A DNA stretch of 60,000 nt from positions 312,001 through 372,000 of the forward strand of contig JBBHKE010001784.1 of NCBI GenBank assembly GCA_037447655.1. The letters run 5' to 3'. The translations under genes were made by a program, and so were the position numbers. The notes beneath the pieces are model-generated. The model made no database searches. It was not told the origin of the DNA and saw only the letters and a program-made list of their open reading frames with translations. This stretch comes from Zygnema cylindricum (lineage: Eukaryota; Streptophyta; Zygnematophyceae; Zygnematales; Zygnemataceae). Below, piece after piece: positions 39,125 through 50,800 of this stretch (position 1 is the stretch's first letter; every line of letters starts with the position of its first letter).

Positions 39125-40339
39125 TTAGTCCTTTCCGTTTTCCACTTCTTGGGCTTCCTGCTCAGCTAAGTATAATGCAATATCCTCTTGGAGACCTTCA
39201 TTTACTTCGGTTGTTTTGAGAGAACCTTTATCTGTACAGTCTTTAGCGTAATGATCTGGACCTCCACATTTGAAACAAGTGACTTTCTTTTTGGGTTTTA
39301 TGCACTCTCTACTAAAATGTCCCTCCTCTCCACAGTTATAACAATTAATCTTTTTCAATTGTGCACACTCAAATGCCATATGACCCTTTTTATGACAAAT
39401 AGTGCATATGGGGATGGTAAGGTTAGGCTTGTGAGCATTAATGTTTGGTTTAGGACTTTTAATGTACCCCCCTCTATTGTTAAATTTATTTCCTGCATTA
39501 ACACTATGTCCACCCGTTTGATTTCCTCTGAAGATATTTTGCCTATTCACTAGACCCGCATTCAGACCCTCTTCAAAAAATTCCTCCTCATCCCACTGTG
39601 ATACTTCATTTAAATTACCCCTGAGCGATCGATTTTCCCGATTATACCCCAACTGATCCTCTAATTCTAATGACTTATCTTGTAATTCCTTCAAATTATT
39701 AAAATTTTGATGTTTTAGCGCTGATTTCAGTATAGGATTCAAATAGTTCAAGAAATGCAATTTAGCTATTTCATCAGTCAAACCTATGACATGATTGCTA
39801 GATGAGTCAAATTCCACAATATAATCCTTCACAGATCCAGTTTGCTTACAATTCAACCACTTTTCTTCCATTCTGGATTTAAAAGTGACAGACAAGAAAC
39901 GCGATTTGATCGCTGTTTTAAAAGTTTCCCAATCAGCATTATCAGGAATCAATTTAGACCTTCTCTAAGTATAATACCAAATTTGAGCATCGCCTTTCAG
40001 ACAGCTAACTGCAAAAGAAGTATAATCATCGCGATCACAGTTCCTAGATTCCAAATAATACTCCATATGAAAAATCCAAGCATCCAACTCATCAATCTTC
40101 TTACCATCAAACGATGGTGCCTCACTAATAGACAATTTCAGATCCCTTATCATCTTAGGTCTATCATGATCATCCTCCCTAAAACTGGCATTTCTTTTAC
40201 TACTTTCACCCTTTTGGTCATTAATATCATTCTTTGCCTGAATTAAATTAATGAGCTCATCCAATTTCTCATTTGAAACATTCCCATTTTCTTTAACAAC
40301 TTTCAATTCACTTTTCAATTCGCAAATTTGTTCATCCAC
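39125..40339 (-). pseudogene. Gypsy element: gag with three zinc knuckles, one nonsense codon
   Basis: Two segments of one frame (40339-39965 and 39952-39125) are separated by a short stretch with an in-frame TAG at about 39965. The first begins MDEQICELKSELKVVKENGN, a coiled-coil-like start, and includes LDAWIFHMEYYLESRNCDRD and SCLKGDAQIWYY. The second includes the rest of the capsid and three CCHC knuckles: CTICHKKGHMAFEC, CYNCGEEGHFSREC and CFKCGGPDHYAKDC. Three knuckles is more than most plant chromoviruses carry. Confidence 0.9.
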
Positions 40340-40345
40340 AGCAAC

Positions 40346-41198
40346 AGAATAATTATTAAATCTTTAAACCATTTTACAGTTCGTTTGTTCAACAAATCAA
40401 AGCATTTTGCATTTCACGTTTCCATGCAGAATTTGCCATTACCACACAATTAAATCAAGCAAAAGGAAAGATAGAGTATAATTTCCCGAAGAAATTTGCT
40501 GCAGTTTTGAAGTCCTTAGATTGCTCCAATCCAAAACTTCTTCTCCTTAACAAATCCTTTGAAAAGATCAAGATCTGAGAAATTAAAAAGACATTGACAA
40601 TAAGTTAGCACAAATTCAAATTTTCAATTTCCCAACATTGAAACATAAATGTAAGAATTTCCCCACCAATTTTGCAATAGCAAAAATTGAAAGCTCTCAA
40701 TGGTAAGATTTAACCATAAATTTTGCAACAGCAAAACTGAAATCAATCAAGGTAACAATTTAGGGTTTGAAAAGTTTTGAGTCATTTCTGGACTCCTTTG
40801 CTCTTGAAGAAGTAAAGTACTCCACTTTCCTTCTCCTCCATTAGCAAATTCCCCATTTCCCACTACATCAGGATCTTTTGTTCTATAATCCTCACATCCT
40901 CACCCTTCATGGCTTCAAGCCCTCCCTCTACACATGAATCATTGTTAGGAGAAGGCAAGTTTGTTTGGCCTCTAGGTAATTGGAGTGAGCTTCAGCGGTG
41001 GCTACACTACCCACCCTGCCTTAGTCCTTAGGACGTAAGCACGCCCCACATCTAACCAGCGGCCGCTGGCAGTGTGGTCACTTAGTTTCCCTCCAATCCC
41101 CTACCACTTCACATTGTGTTTCCACCGACACAGGTCAGAGCACCCTCACCGGTCACGGCAATCGATTTTTGGGTGAGCAAACTTCTCTATGGTTTCTA
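40346..41198 (-). other. Gypsy element: untranslated leader between primer site and gag
   Basis: About 850 bases with no coding signal, AT-rich with repeated CAAAATTGAAA-like words near 40610-40760. Packaging signals would be expected here. Confidence 0.6.
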
Positions 41199-41217
41199 AC
41201 CAAAGCTTTGATACCAT
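41199..41217 (-). other. Gypsy primer binding site, initiator-Met tRNA type
   Basis: Directly inside the 5' LTR the minus strand reads TATGGTATCAAAGCTTTGG. TGGTATCAAAGC matches the complement of the plant initiator methionine tRNA 3' end (TGGTATCAGAGC) at 11 of 12 positions. Confidence 0.85.
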
Positions 41218-41218
41218 A

Positions 41219-42185
41219 TGTAACAGGATCTCTTACCTCTCAGAAAATCCCATTACTACAAACAATTCCAACCACACATTCCACACATTGGAAAACACAC
41301 ATCCACAATTGACAACACTCACATAAGGATAAACTTTAAATTAGAAGAAGCTTCTGTCCACATAACATTAGCTTGGTCTCTTGCCCTCGTGGCTCAACCC
41401 TTCTTTTTAAAGTATTTTCCACTACTCTCCACTCTTAATAATTTTATCTCTTAACTACTAAAACACTATTTAGTTAGTAAGAGATTTCAATGCAAAATGC
41501 CTTTTCTCCAATTTGGTATTAATCGCTCAGGACCAAGATCAGCCAGAATTTCCACAAACTTTCCAAAGCAAAAGATGTCTACTCTCCTCTTACACTTCAC
41601 TATTTATCCATCATCGCCCTGGACTCGCCAGGCCAGAGTCAACGCTCCGTTTTAACAGGCTTTTACCTGGGCCAATCATTGATCAGCAAAGACTCAGACA
41701 GACCAATGCAAAAACGTGCGAAATCTCTTACTAACTACTTAGCGCTTTACTAACCAATCAAACGTTACGTTTCACTACGTAACATTTACGTGCAAAATTG
41801 CGCGCCAAACGAAACGCGACTTCGCACGAGCGTGCGTAACAAATTTCGCACGCGAAACTTCCTACGAAATTCCCTTAAGTGAAAGTGACGTTTCGTACTA
41901 AAATTTGTACGAAACGAAGCCCCGTGCATACTAAACGTTTCATTAGAATTTTATGAAACGTACGCGCGTAATTTCGGTACTAATTTGACCCTTAACCCGT
42001 TTCAATGATACCCACTTGTTATTTAGACCCCACGCTGTCACCTAAATACACCCATCGCTATAACTTTTAAAATATAACTCCAAATAGCGTGATTCTTTCG
42101 CGGACGTCTACCAATTTTAGTACTCTATAATCATAACACCTAAATACCCATTTATAAACAATTTCGATCCGCTATTACTGTTACA
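41219..42185 (-). repeat. Gypsy element 5' LTR
   Basis: Pair of 34411-35374. On minus it starts TGTAACAGTAATAGC and ends GATCCTGTTACA. Confidence 0.93.
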
Positions 42186-42456
42186 CCTCCGATGAAAATA
42201 AGTTTTTACTTTGTGTTTTAACGATGAAAACAAGCTGAACAGGCAGTAGAGGGCAAAACAAGGCAGAAATGGGTTGATAAAAAGACGGGGGACGACGCGT
42301 GTCAGGGAATAGTAGAGGAACGATTCTTAAGAGTCGATAATAATGGAATGTAAAAATGGTTTAATCTATTGCACGGTTGAATATTTCAAAAACTCAACGG
42401 GCGGGCACTTGAAATGTTTGCATTTCGTCGGCCGTCCTAAAACAAAATGAAAGGGG

Positions 42457-42535
42457 GCGACGTGGCCGAGTGGGGTAGATAGTCCGACACGTCCACACAG
42501 CCTCCGGAGGCCAAAAATTGCAAGGTTCGGTACAC
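42457..42535 (+). repeat. tRNA-derived SINE-like unit
   Basis: GACGTGGCCGAGTGGGGTAGA matches a Leu/Ser-tRNA D-arm with A box. About 55 bases downstream GCAAGGTTCGGTACACC matches the T-arm/B box (consensus GGTTCGANTCC). A CCTCCGGAGG hairpin lies between, like a type II variable arm. It lacks a convincing acceptor stem, so a SINE head or tRNA pseudogene is likelier than a working tRNA. Confidence 0.55.
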
Positions 42536-42589
42536 CGTGAATCGTTATTAGCCTTATGTACTCTATATCGGCACCCCAAAATTTTGACA

Positions 42590-42730
42590 TTTATACCTTA
42601 AATAGAATAGATTACACTATTGAAGGACGTGGACCATAATATGCCACGTCTCTTGGCACTAAATTAGAATGAATGACGCTAATTTTTTCTTTACACTAAT
42701 AATTTCTATACGCTAATAACGATTCAAGGT
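42590..42730. repeat. Dispersed AT-rich repeat, copy 1
   Basis: Shares ordered blocks with 54095-54200: GTGGACCA, CTAAATTAG, TTTACACTAATAATT and CTAATA-CG. No terminal inverted repeat was established. Confidence 0.5.
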
Positions 42731-43835
42731 GTACTGTTCGGTAGAATATGTATTTATTGGTAAGCACTGTACGCACGCCGCAAGAAAGATTTGGAAATCT
42801 TCCTTTGCAGATTTGGAATTTTTTCTCAATCTTTTTTGTCGTATTTCTGTTTCGATGGTACAGTTTGACTACAAAGTACAAATATCAAGATTCAACGAAG
42901 AATCACGTAGACTACTTTTGCAGACTGATGGAGGTCTCAAATTCTGGATGTCGGATTCTGTGGCTGACATTAAAGTCAAAACTTCAAGTACAGGCCGCCA
43001 AGTGGAAAATGCGGTACGAGTACGATACATTACTGTACCATAGAGCATAGAAGTCCCATTCGTATGGATTTGGACTTTTTTCCGAAAACTTCGTAGTGTT
43101 CGGTAGTTTCGTAAATTTCGTTAATTTTGTATGTCTTAGGTTTTACGGAAAATCATATGAACATTTAAAAAAAAGAGACGTTGCTTCATATGCGCGGGCA
43201 AATATTCCCCCACTCCTTCATAAAGAAGCCGCCATTAGAGACACCATGAATTCCGCCATTTAACTTGTCATTGAAGCCACGCTTTAAGGTATTGTTTTAT
43301 GTACGATTCTAGGCAATTATTTCGTGCACTGATTCACGCGATTTCATTGGTACTACGAAATCGCATCGTCACAACTTCATTAGCGATTTCATAGCGGCAA
43401 CATTAAATCAGGTGCTACGCAGACTTCCAGACGTTTTCACGATGCATTATTGTCAAAAGAATTGTACACGTGGCACTTGATCATACGACAGCCACTTAGT
43501 TGCTTTTGTTTGCATTAGGATAAATAGCATAGGACAAGAGTTAGGATTTTTCATTCACAGACAAATTAAGCTTGGCGATTTTAGCATTCAAAATCGGTTT
43601 GATACTGGACATCGTCCTTTCATTACCTTTGTATTCCTTTCTATTATAATGGAATCTACTTGATGAACGTCTACCTAATCTACGCCTTGCTACATGTGAA
43701 TGCCTTAACTCTTCCCATCTACAACACTCTCTATTTCTATTTCTATCACTGTGACTTATCAAGTTCGTTGCTTTTGCGAATCTTGTTAATCTGATTCAGT
43801 GCACGTGGTCCTAGGAATCTTCCTAGTTACTCGAA
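42731..43835. other. Spacer before the hAT remnant
   Basis: No supported gene. Reading frames at 42729-43050 overlap each other on the same strand without domain signals. It may hold the hAT 5' end, but no terminal inverted repeat was recognised. Confidence 0.4.
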
Positions 43836-44489
43836 ATGTCTAATCAAGGTCAACATAAGGTTCCAAGAACTTTTCCAGAAGCAAACATGCCTAGGCCACG
43901 AGGAATCGAGTGGGAGCATGTCAAGGCCACAGAAAGAGAGCTACTTAGGAATAACAGAATATGTATCTTTCTATGCTGTAATTTTGAATACAATGACCAA
44001 ACAACTAGAATAAGAAACCACTTGCTTGGAAATTTGCAAAACGGGGGTATAGAGCTTGCATTCTATGTCATGATGAGGTGAAAGCGGAGTTAAACACATC
44101 TGAAACCACAAAATCTTCTCATGGCTCTCAAAAACGTGTCATATCCGATTTGGATGAAATCACTGGAAGTCTTGGATCAAGCCAGAGTAGCAAGGTACAA
44201 GGTGTTAAGACGAAAATAACAAATATATTTAACAGGCATAACAAGAAGGAGATGGATGCAGCATGGGCAAAGGTTTTATTTGCCAATCGCTTGCAGTTTC
44301 GACTATTGGACGACCAATATTTTAAGGCAGCGCTGAAGAAGACCGGGGAGATAGGGTCGTCTTAAAATTTACCTCACCGAAATACCATGAGAAATTGACT
44401 TTTGTCTGAGACGAAAGCAACGGTCACTAACGATTTGGCAAGCTACCTAAAGACCATAAAATGACTGGTGCCTCTATCACATCAGACGG

Positions 44490-44650
44490 TTGAACGGCTG
44501 TTGATGACACGCCTATTTTGAACATTCTCGCTATTCTCGCTGTCACCCCAAAAGGAGATATGTTCCTCATGGTTGTTGATGACACGCCTCTTCTGAACAT
44601 ACTCGTTGTCACCCCCAAATGAGATATGTTCCTCATGGCTAGCTGAAGAC
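44490..44650 (+). repeat. Tandem duplication inside the hAT transposase
   Basis: TTGATGACACGCCT and AGATATGTTCCTCATGG each occur twice, period about 82 bp. The duplicated unit encodes the conserved MFL-containing strand of the catalytic domain. Confidence 0.8.
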
Positions 44651-44987
44651 AGTAGAGGGCAAACAAATGATGCCGAATACGTTTTTTAGGTGTTAGAGAA
44701 AGGAGTTCTTGCGGTAGGGGTAGAGCATGTGGTGCAAGTTGTGACAGATTCCGCTCTTGTGAACAAGGTTGCCGCCTCGTTGCACATGGGAAAGTATCCT
44801 TCTATCACGTGGACGCCATGTTCTGCCTATGTATTGGACCTAATGTTAGAGGACTGGGGCAAGTTGTCTTTTATTTCAACACCTGTCCGAGAGGCAAAGG
44901 AGGTGTTGAAATTTATTACGAATCAGCATATGACTACAGCTTTGTTCAACAAAATTTCAGAACCTAGGCTTTTAAAACCTGGAGTGA

Positions 44988-45095
44988 CCAAGTTTGCAAC
45001 AAATTTTATCATGGAGAGACCAAGTTTGCAACAAATTTTATTTTGCAACTAATTTTATCATGGAGAGACCAAGTTTGCAACAAATTTTATCATGC
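44988..45095 (+). repeat. Triplicated 24-mer inside the hAT transposase
   Basis: GACCAAGTTTGCAACAAATT followed by TTAT occurs three times, and ATCATGGAGA twice. The insertion breaks the conserved TKFATNFIM...RFLEVK region. Confidence 0.85.
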
Positions 45096-45934
45096 TACAG
45101 AGGTTTTTAGAGGTGAAGGAAAGCTTAGAGACCTTAGTGTTTGATGATGTTTACAAGCAGTTGTTAAGCAAGTCTACATACAAGTCAGAGGGTGCTAAGA
45201 GTAAAGGCCTCATCTTGAACCCGGAGTTTTGGACGAGAGTGACTGAGGCTGAGGCTGTGACAGTTTCACAACCTGTGGTGCGGATGATGAGGGAGTGCAA
45301 CAAAGGGAGCCCAAATGTAGGGAAGGTATATCATGGTTTTTACAGTATTGGTGAGTTTTTGGTGAAGTTATCCAGCAATGGAGGAGCGCGAAATTACGAA
45401 GGCCTGCAGGTTTTGGAGGAGCTGAAGGTGGCTGTCTTTCATAGCCAGATGGGGGATGGCACACAACCCCATATACGCTATCCCGAGTACCAAAGTGATG
45501 CCTATGGTCAACTTTCAAATGTGAAAATAATGGAAGGTTTTCAAATGATGCTTGATAAGATGTTACCAAATGTGGCGGACCAGACTGCGGCCTACAATGA
45601 GTTGTCTAAGTATAAATGTTATGAGGGCATATTTGGGAGGGAGGTGACAAAGACGTGTGCTAAGCAGTTGCCAGGGTGGAAGTGGTGGCAGCAGTTTGGG
45701 GCTGTCACCCTTGTCTAGAAAGTAGCAAAAGTAGCAATTAGGATCCTTGTGTCCTTGCCCAGATTGAATGCTAAAAGAGCCAATGATTTGGTTTGGTTCT
45801 TTAGCAATCTCAGATTATTACAAAGCACCAGGGATGTTAGTTATGAAGAAGAAATGGTAGCATGGGAGGAAGAGGTAGGGGAGGTAGGAGAAGAAGAGTT
45901 TGATGAAGACATGTTTGACATAGATTTAGAGTAA

Positions 45935-47414
<1,480 letters not shown>

Positions 47415-47814
47415 CCTCTCCCTCTCGCTCTCTCTCTCTCTTCTCTCTTCTCTCTTCTCTCTCTCACACACACACACTGTCTCAAATTTCTTTTCTCTTA
47501 AATTTTCTTGAAATTTTTTATCACAACAACTTATGATCCTCTTCTATTGCTCCTAATTTTTTCCAAAAGTGAAACCATGTGTTGAAAGTTTTGAGCCTCA
47601 AAAAAAAATTCCTCTATTCTCTCCCATTTGACAAATTAAAACTATCTTGTCGTGTTCCCTAAAATACTCTTATACAACCTTGCAAGATTAGGTTTTCATC
47701 GAGGATTTTGGATTAGGGCTTGAATTTTAGGTCGTAAGCTTTAAGGTACAGGGTGCAGAGTGTAGGGCTCACGCCAGGGTTAAGATTTTGGCATTGAGGC
47801 TTTGGGTCTAAGGC

Positions 47815-47868
47815 TGAAGGGTGAGGGTTAGGAATTAGGGTTTCGGGTTTAGGGTTTTTTAGGGTTTG
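47815..47868 (+). promoter_or_regulatory. Telo-box-like motifs in the leader of the ARMC8 gene
   Basis: GGGTTTAGGGTTTTTTAGGG and TTAGGAATTAGGGTTTCGGG lie 10-60 bases upstream of the start codon. Reverse-complement AAACCCTA motifs near transcription starts are a known feature of plant housekeeping genes. Initiation site not determined. Confidence 0.5.
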
Positions 47869-47876
47869 TGAACAGG

Positions 47877-50800
47877 ATGCCCGCGTCAGCCTCAGCGGCC
47901 TCTCAGGCTAAACCGGAGGAGTTAGTGGAGGGGTTGTCCTCGTTGGATACTTCTGCGAGACTTAAGGCCTTGAGAGACGTGAAGAATCAAATCATCGGGA
48001 ATAAGACAAAGAAGTTGTCATATATCAAGCTTGGTGCTGTTCCAAGGTGGGTGAATTAAGTTTGGTGAGGGAATAAGGGTCGGTGAGGGAATTAGGGTTG
48101 GTGAGGGAAATAGGGTTGGTGAGTGAATTAGGGTTGGTGAGTGGATTAGGGTTGGTGTGTGAATTAGGGTTTTTTCAAATATCTTAATTGTTTAAATGTT
48201 TTTTAACTTTTTTGATGTTCTTTTAAGGTTTTTGAAGTTCTCAAGGTTTCTTAAGGCTTTTAAGGTTTTGAAATTAAAAAATTCTATAGAGAATTAAAGG
48301 TTTTAAAGGTTTTTTTCAGAAGTTCAGAGTTTGTTGAAGTTTTCCTTTGAAATCTCTCCGTTGAGAGACATATTTGACCTCTTTTTTTACTTTTGATTTT
48401 GCTTCCCTAAAGTGATAAGTTGTCATACAAATAGTACATTCAGTTTTTCATTCAATTCTCAAAAATTTTGAAAAGTGAATTCGATTTGTTTTTAATTTTC
48501 TCGATATTTAATTTTACACAATTTGTCTATCTACGAAGTAAATGTTTGGGAATTCAAGAGCAAATTTTATCGCATGTGGGAGGAAACAACCTTTTAGAGC
48601 AAAATCGCTTGAAGGGATTCTCAAAAGGTGTTTAATTTTTTTTTCTCGTCCAATAACTTTCATTAAAAATAGCTCAAACAGAAAAAAAAGAAAAAGTGCA
48701 TGGTGTTCTCCATTTTGCAACGATGGAATTTCGCCCATAATTAGTGTGGATGGGTTATGGATAGGAAATGGGTGTGGTCCCCACCACCTAGTTTAAGCAA
48801 AAAAGGTCTTCCCGGCGCTTTAATTATTATTATATTTTTTTGAATAAAAACATTATTGCTTTTTTAACCTCGTTGAATCCACGACAATTATGAGCTATTA
48901 GAGACCATTGAGAGTATTGAGAGTATTGAGACTATTGAGACATTTTCTTGTTTTCATTTGTTTTTTTCAGAGTTGTTGAAATTTTGGCGAGCGACACAGA
49001 CATACCTCTCCTCGTCCAATCGGCGGCGGCCGTGGGAAGTTTCGCCTGTGGAAATGACGCAGGAGTGAGGGCAGTTTTGGATAGTGGAGTCCTCCCTCAT
49101 CTTTTAAGAACGCTTTCGAATGTTGATGATAAGGTGTGGAAAACTGTCTATCAATCAAATCCCAAACAAGAAAATTCGTTTTCAGTCTCAAAGGTCTCTC
49201 ATCTCTTACAATTTCTTAGTAATGTGGATGATACGGTTTGGAAAACTCTCTTTTAATCAAAACTCAAATTAGAAAATGTGCTTTTAGCCTCAGAGGTCCC
49301 TCATCCCTTAAAAACTCTTTCCAATGTCAATGATGAGGTATGGAAAAGTTTATATTCTGGGAAGTAATCAAAACAGAAACAAAACTGCCTTTTTAGAGTT
49401 TAATCAACTTTCAAACAATGCGTTTTAAGAGTTTGTATCTTGGGAAGTAGTCAAAACTCAAACAATAAACTATGGACTTTAACCTCAGAGGTAAGGAGTG
49501 TTATCAGAGGGATCGGTTCTTCCTACTGAATTATGGCTTATTGTAATAGCTGTAGAGAGTAAAACAGTTTGAACCTAGATTTGAAGCCAGAAAATTATGT
49601 TGCTGTTATATCCTTTCCAAAAAGTATTACATTCTTAATTTATACTGACATCTTTTTAATGATGCATTGGCTAAATTCAAAGAGGTGTCAAAACTTGGAA
49701 ATTTGCCTATTAGAAATTTTCGTGAAGAAATGGATGAGAATTATTTGATCGCATCATTAATCTCCTCGAATGGCTCAATCAAAAGTCAAGTCGCAGAGGG
49801 GGATAGGGAGGAGGGAGGAGGGAGGAGGGAGGAGGGAGGAGGGAGGGGAGGGGGGGAGTGGAGGGAGGGGGGGAGTAGAGGGAGGGGGGGAGAGAGGAGG
49901 AAGAGGGAAGAGAGGGGTAGAGGAAGGAGGGAGGGGAGGACCCACAAATTTCTGTCATTTTCAATCTTTAATGTCCCTCCTTTTTCCGACCTCTACTTCT
50001 CACTCATTTGGCAGAAGTTTGGTGGAAATGTAGCATTCTTTGCTTCACAAGTTGGTCAAGCTTTTAACCGTTGCACTCAAACTTGTTCGGAAGAGATGTA
50101 AGAATTTTGTCTTATTATCTGGTAAAAACGTGATTTGTCAGGTGGTGGAGGCTGGAGCCCGATCTCTGAGAATGATTTTTCAGTCAACTTTGGCTCCTTG
50201 TGGAGATTTATGGCGTGGGCATGCGATCGATTCTATATTAGTCCTTTTGTCCTCCACCAATGATAACGTGGCCGAGGTCAGATTCCATTCCTCATTTTTG
50301 TCATTTCAAATACTAAAATACTTCACTAAAAGCATTTAGGCTTCTAATAGACTCACTGTCGATTATGTACTAAAGATTCTATATTAGTCCTTCCATCCTC
50401 CACCAATGCTAATGTGGTTGAGGTCAGTTTTTTTCCTCATTTGTACCATTTAACATACTAAAAGGCTTTGATGAATGGTTTTTTTAAACTTCTAATTGAC
50501 ACTCTTAGGTAAGATTCCTTTCCTTATGTTGCGTTTAAAATACTAGAAGGCTTTGATAAACGGTCTTTTTAGACTCCTAATTGACAGTCTTAAGAGGAGA
50601 GGTTCCTGATTTTCATTAGTACTTCTATCTTCAAGATATTACAATGAGTTCAATTTCAGATCAACTTCCCACCTCCTTCTCCTTACACTATCTGAGTTTA
50701 CTCACATGTCGAAACCACTCGAAGACGTTTGTACAAGGAGAGGGAAGGAAAGGGAGAGATAGGGAAAGGGAGAGAGAGAGGGAGGGGGAGGATGAGGGAG

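Larger units (their letters stand above)
34411..42185 (-). mobile_element. Ty3/gypsy chromovirus, full-length, mutated
   Basis: LTRs of 964 and 967 bp (TGTAACAGGATC...TTACTGTWACA) flank gag, protease, RT, RNase H, integrase and a chromodomain, read on minus. A primer site and polypurine tract are present. Flanks CCCCC (34406-34410) and CCTCC (42186-42190) could be a 5-bp target duplication with one change. Domain order PR-RT-RH-INT with a C-terminal chromodomain defines chromoviruses. It sits inside the region of minus-strand exon fragments. Confidence 0.93.
43836..45934 (+). pseudogene. hAT-type transposase, BED finger and DUF659-like, decayed
   Basis: Frame pieces in order: 43836-44081 resembles a BED zinc finger (GIEWEHVKATERELLRNNRI, then FLCCNFEYNDQTTRIRNHLL with CxxxxxxxxxH spacing, one Cys altered). 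44078-44365 is a basic linker. 44480-44650 is the region reading AVTPKGDMFL, duplicated. 44690-45052 contains VGVEHVVQVVTDSALVNKVA and PSITWTPCSAYVLDLMLEDW, typical of hAT/DUF659 transposases (second catalytic Asp block). 45092-45718 contains FLEVKESLETLVF and LNPEFWTRVTEAEAVTVSQP. After a TAG at 45716, 45719-45934 has VAIRIL then RLNAKRANDLVWFFSNLRLL. The usual S-A-C-E-R-N-W-S segment between them is deleted, so dimerisation and catalysis would fail. Confidence 0.85.

Noticed and set aside
42457-42535. Functional tRNA gene
   Set aside because: No convincing acceptor stem, and the T-arm sequence departs from consensus.
48058-48176. Interstitial telomere
   Set aside because: Units are about 20 bp and only contain TTAGGG by chance. 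No uniform TTTAGGG array.
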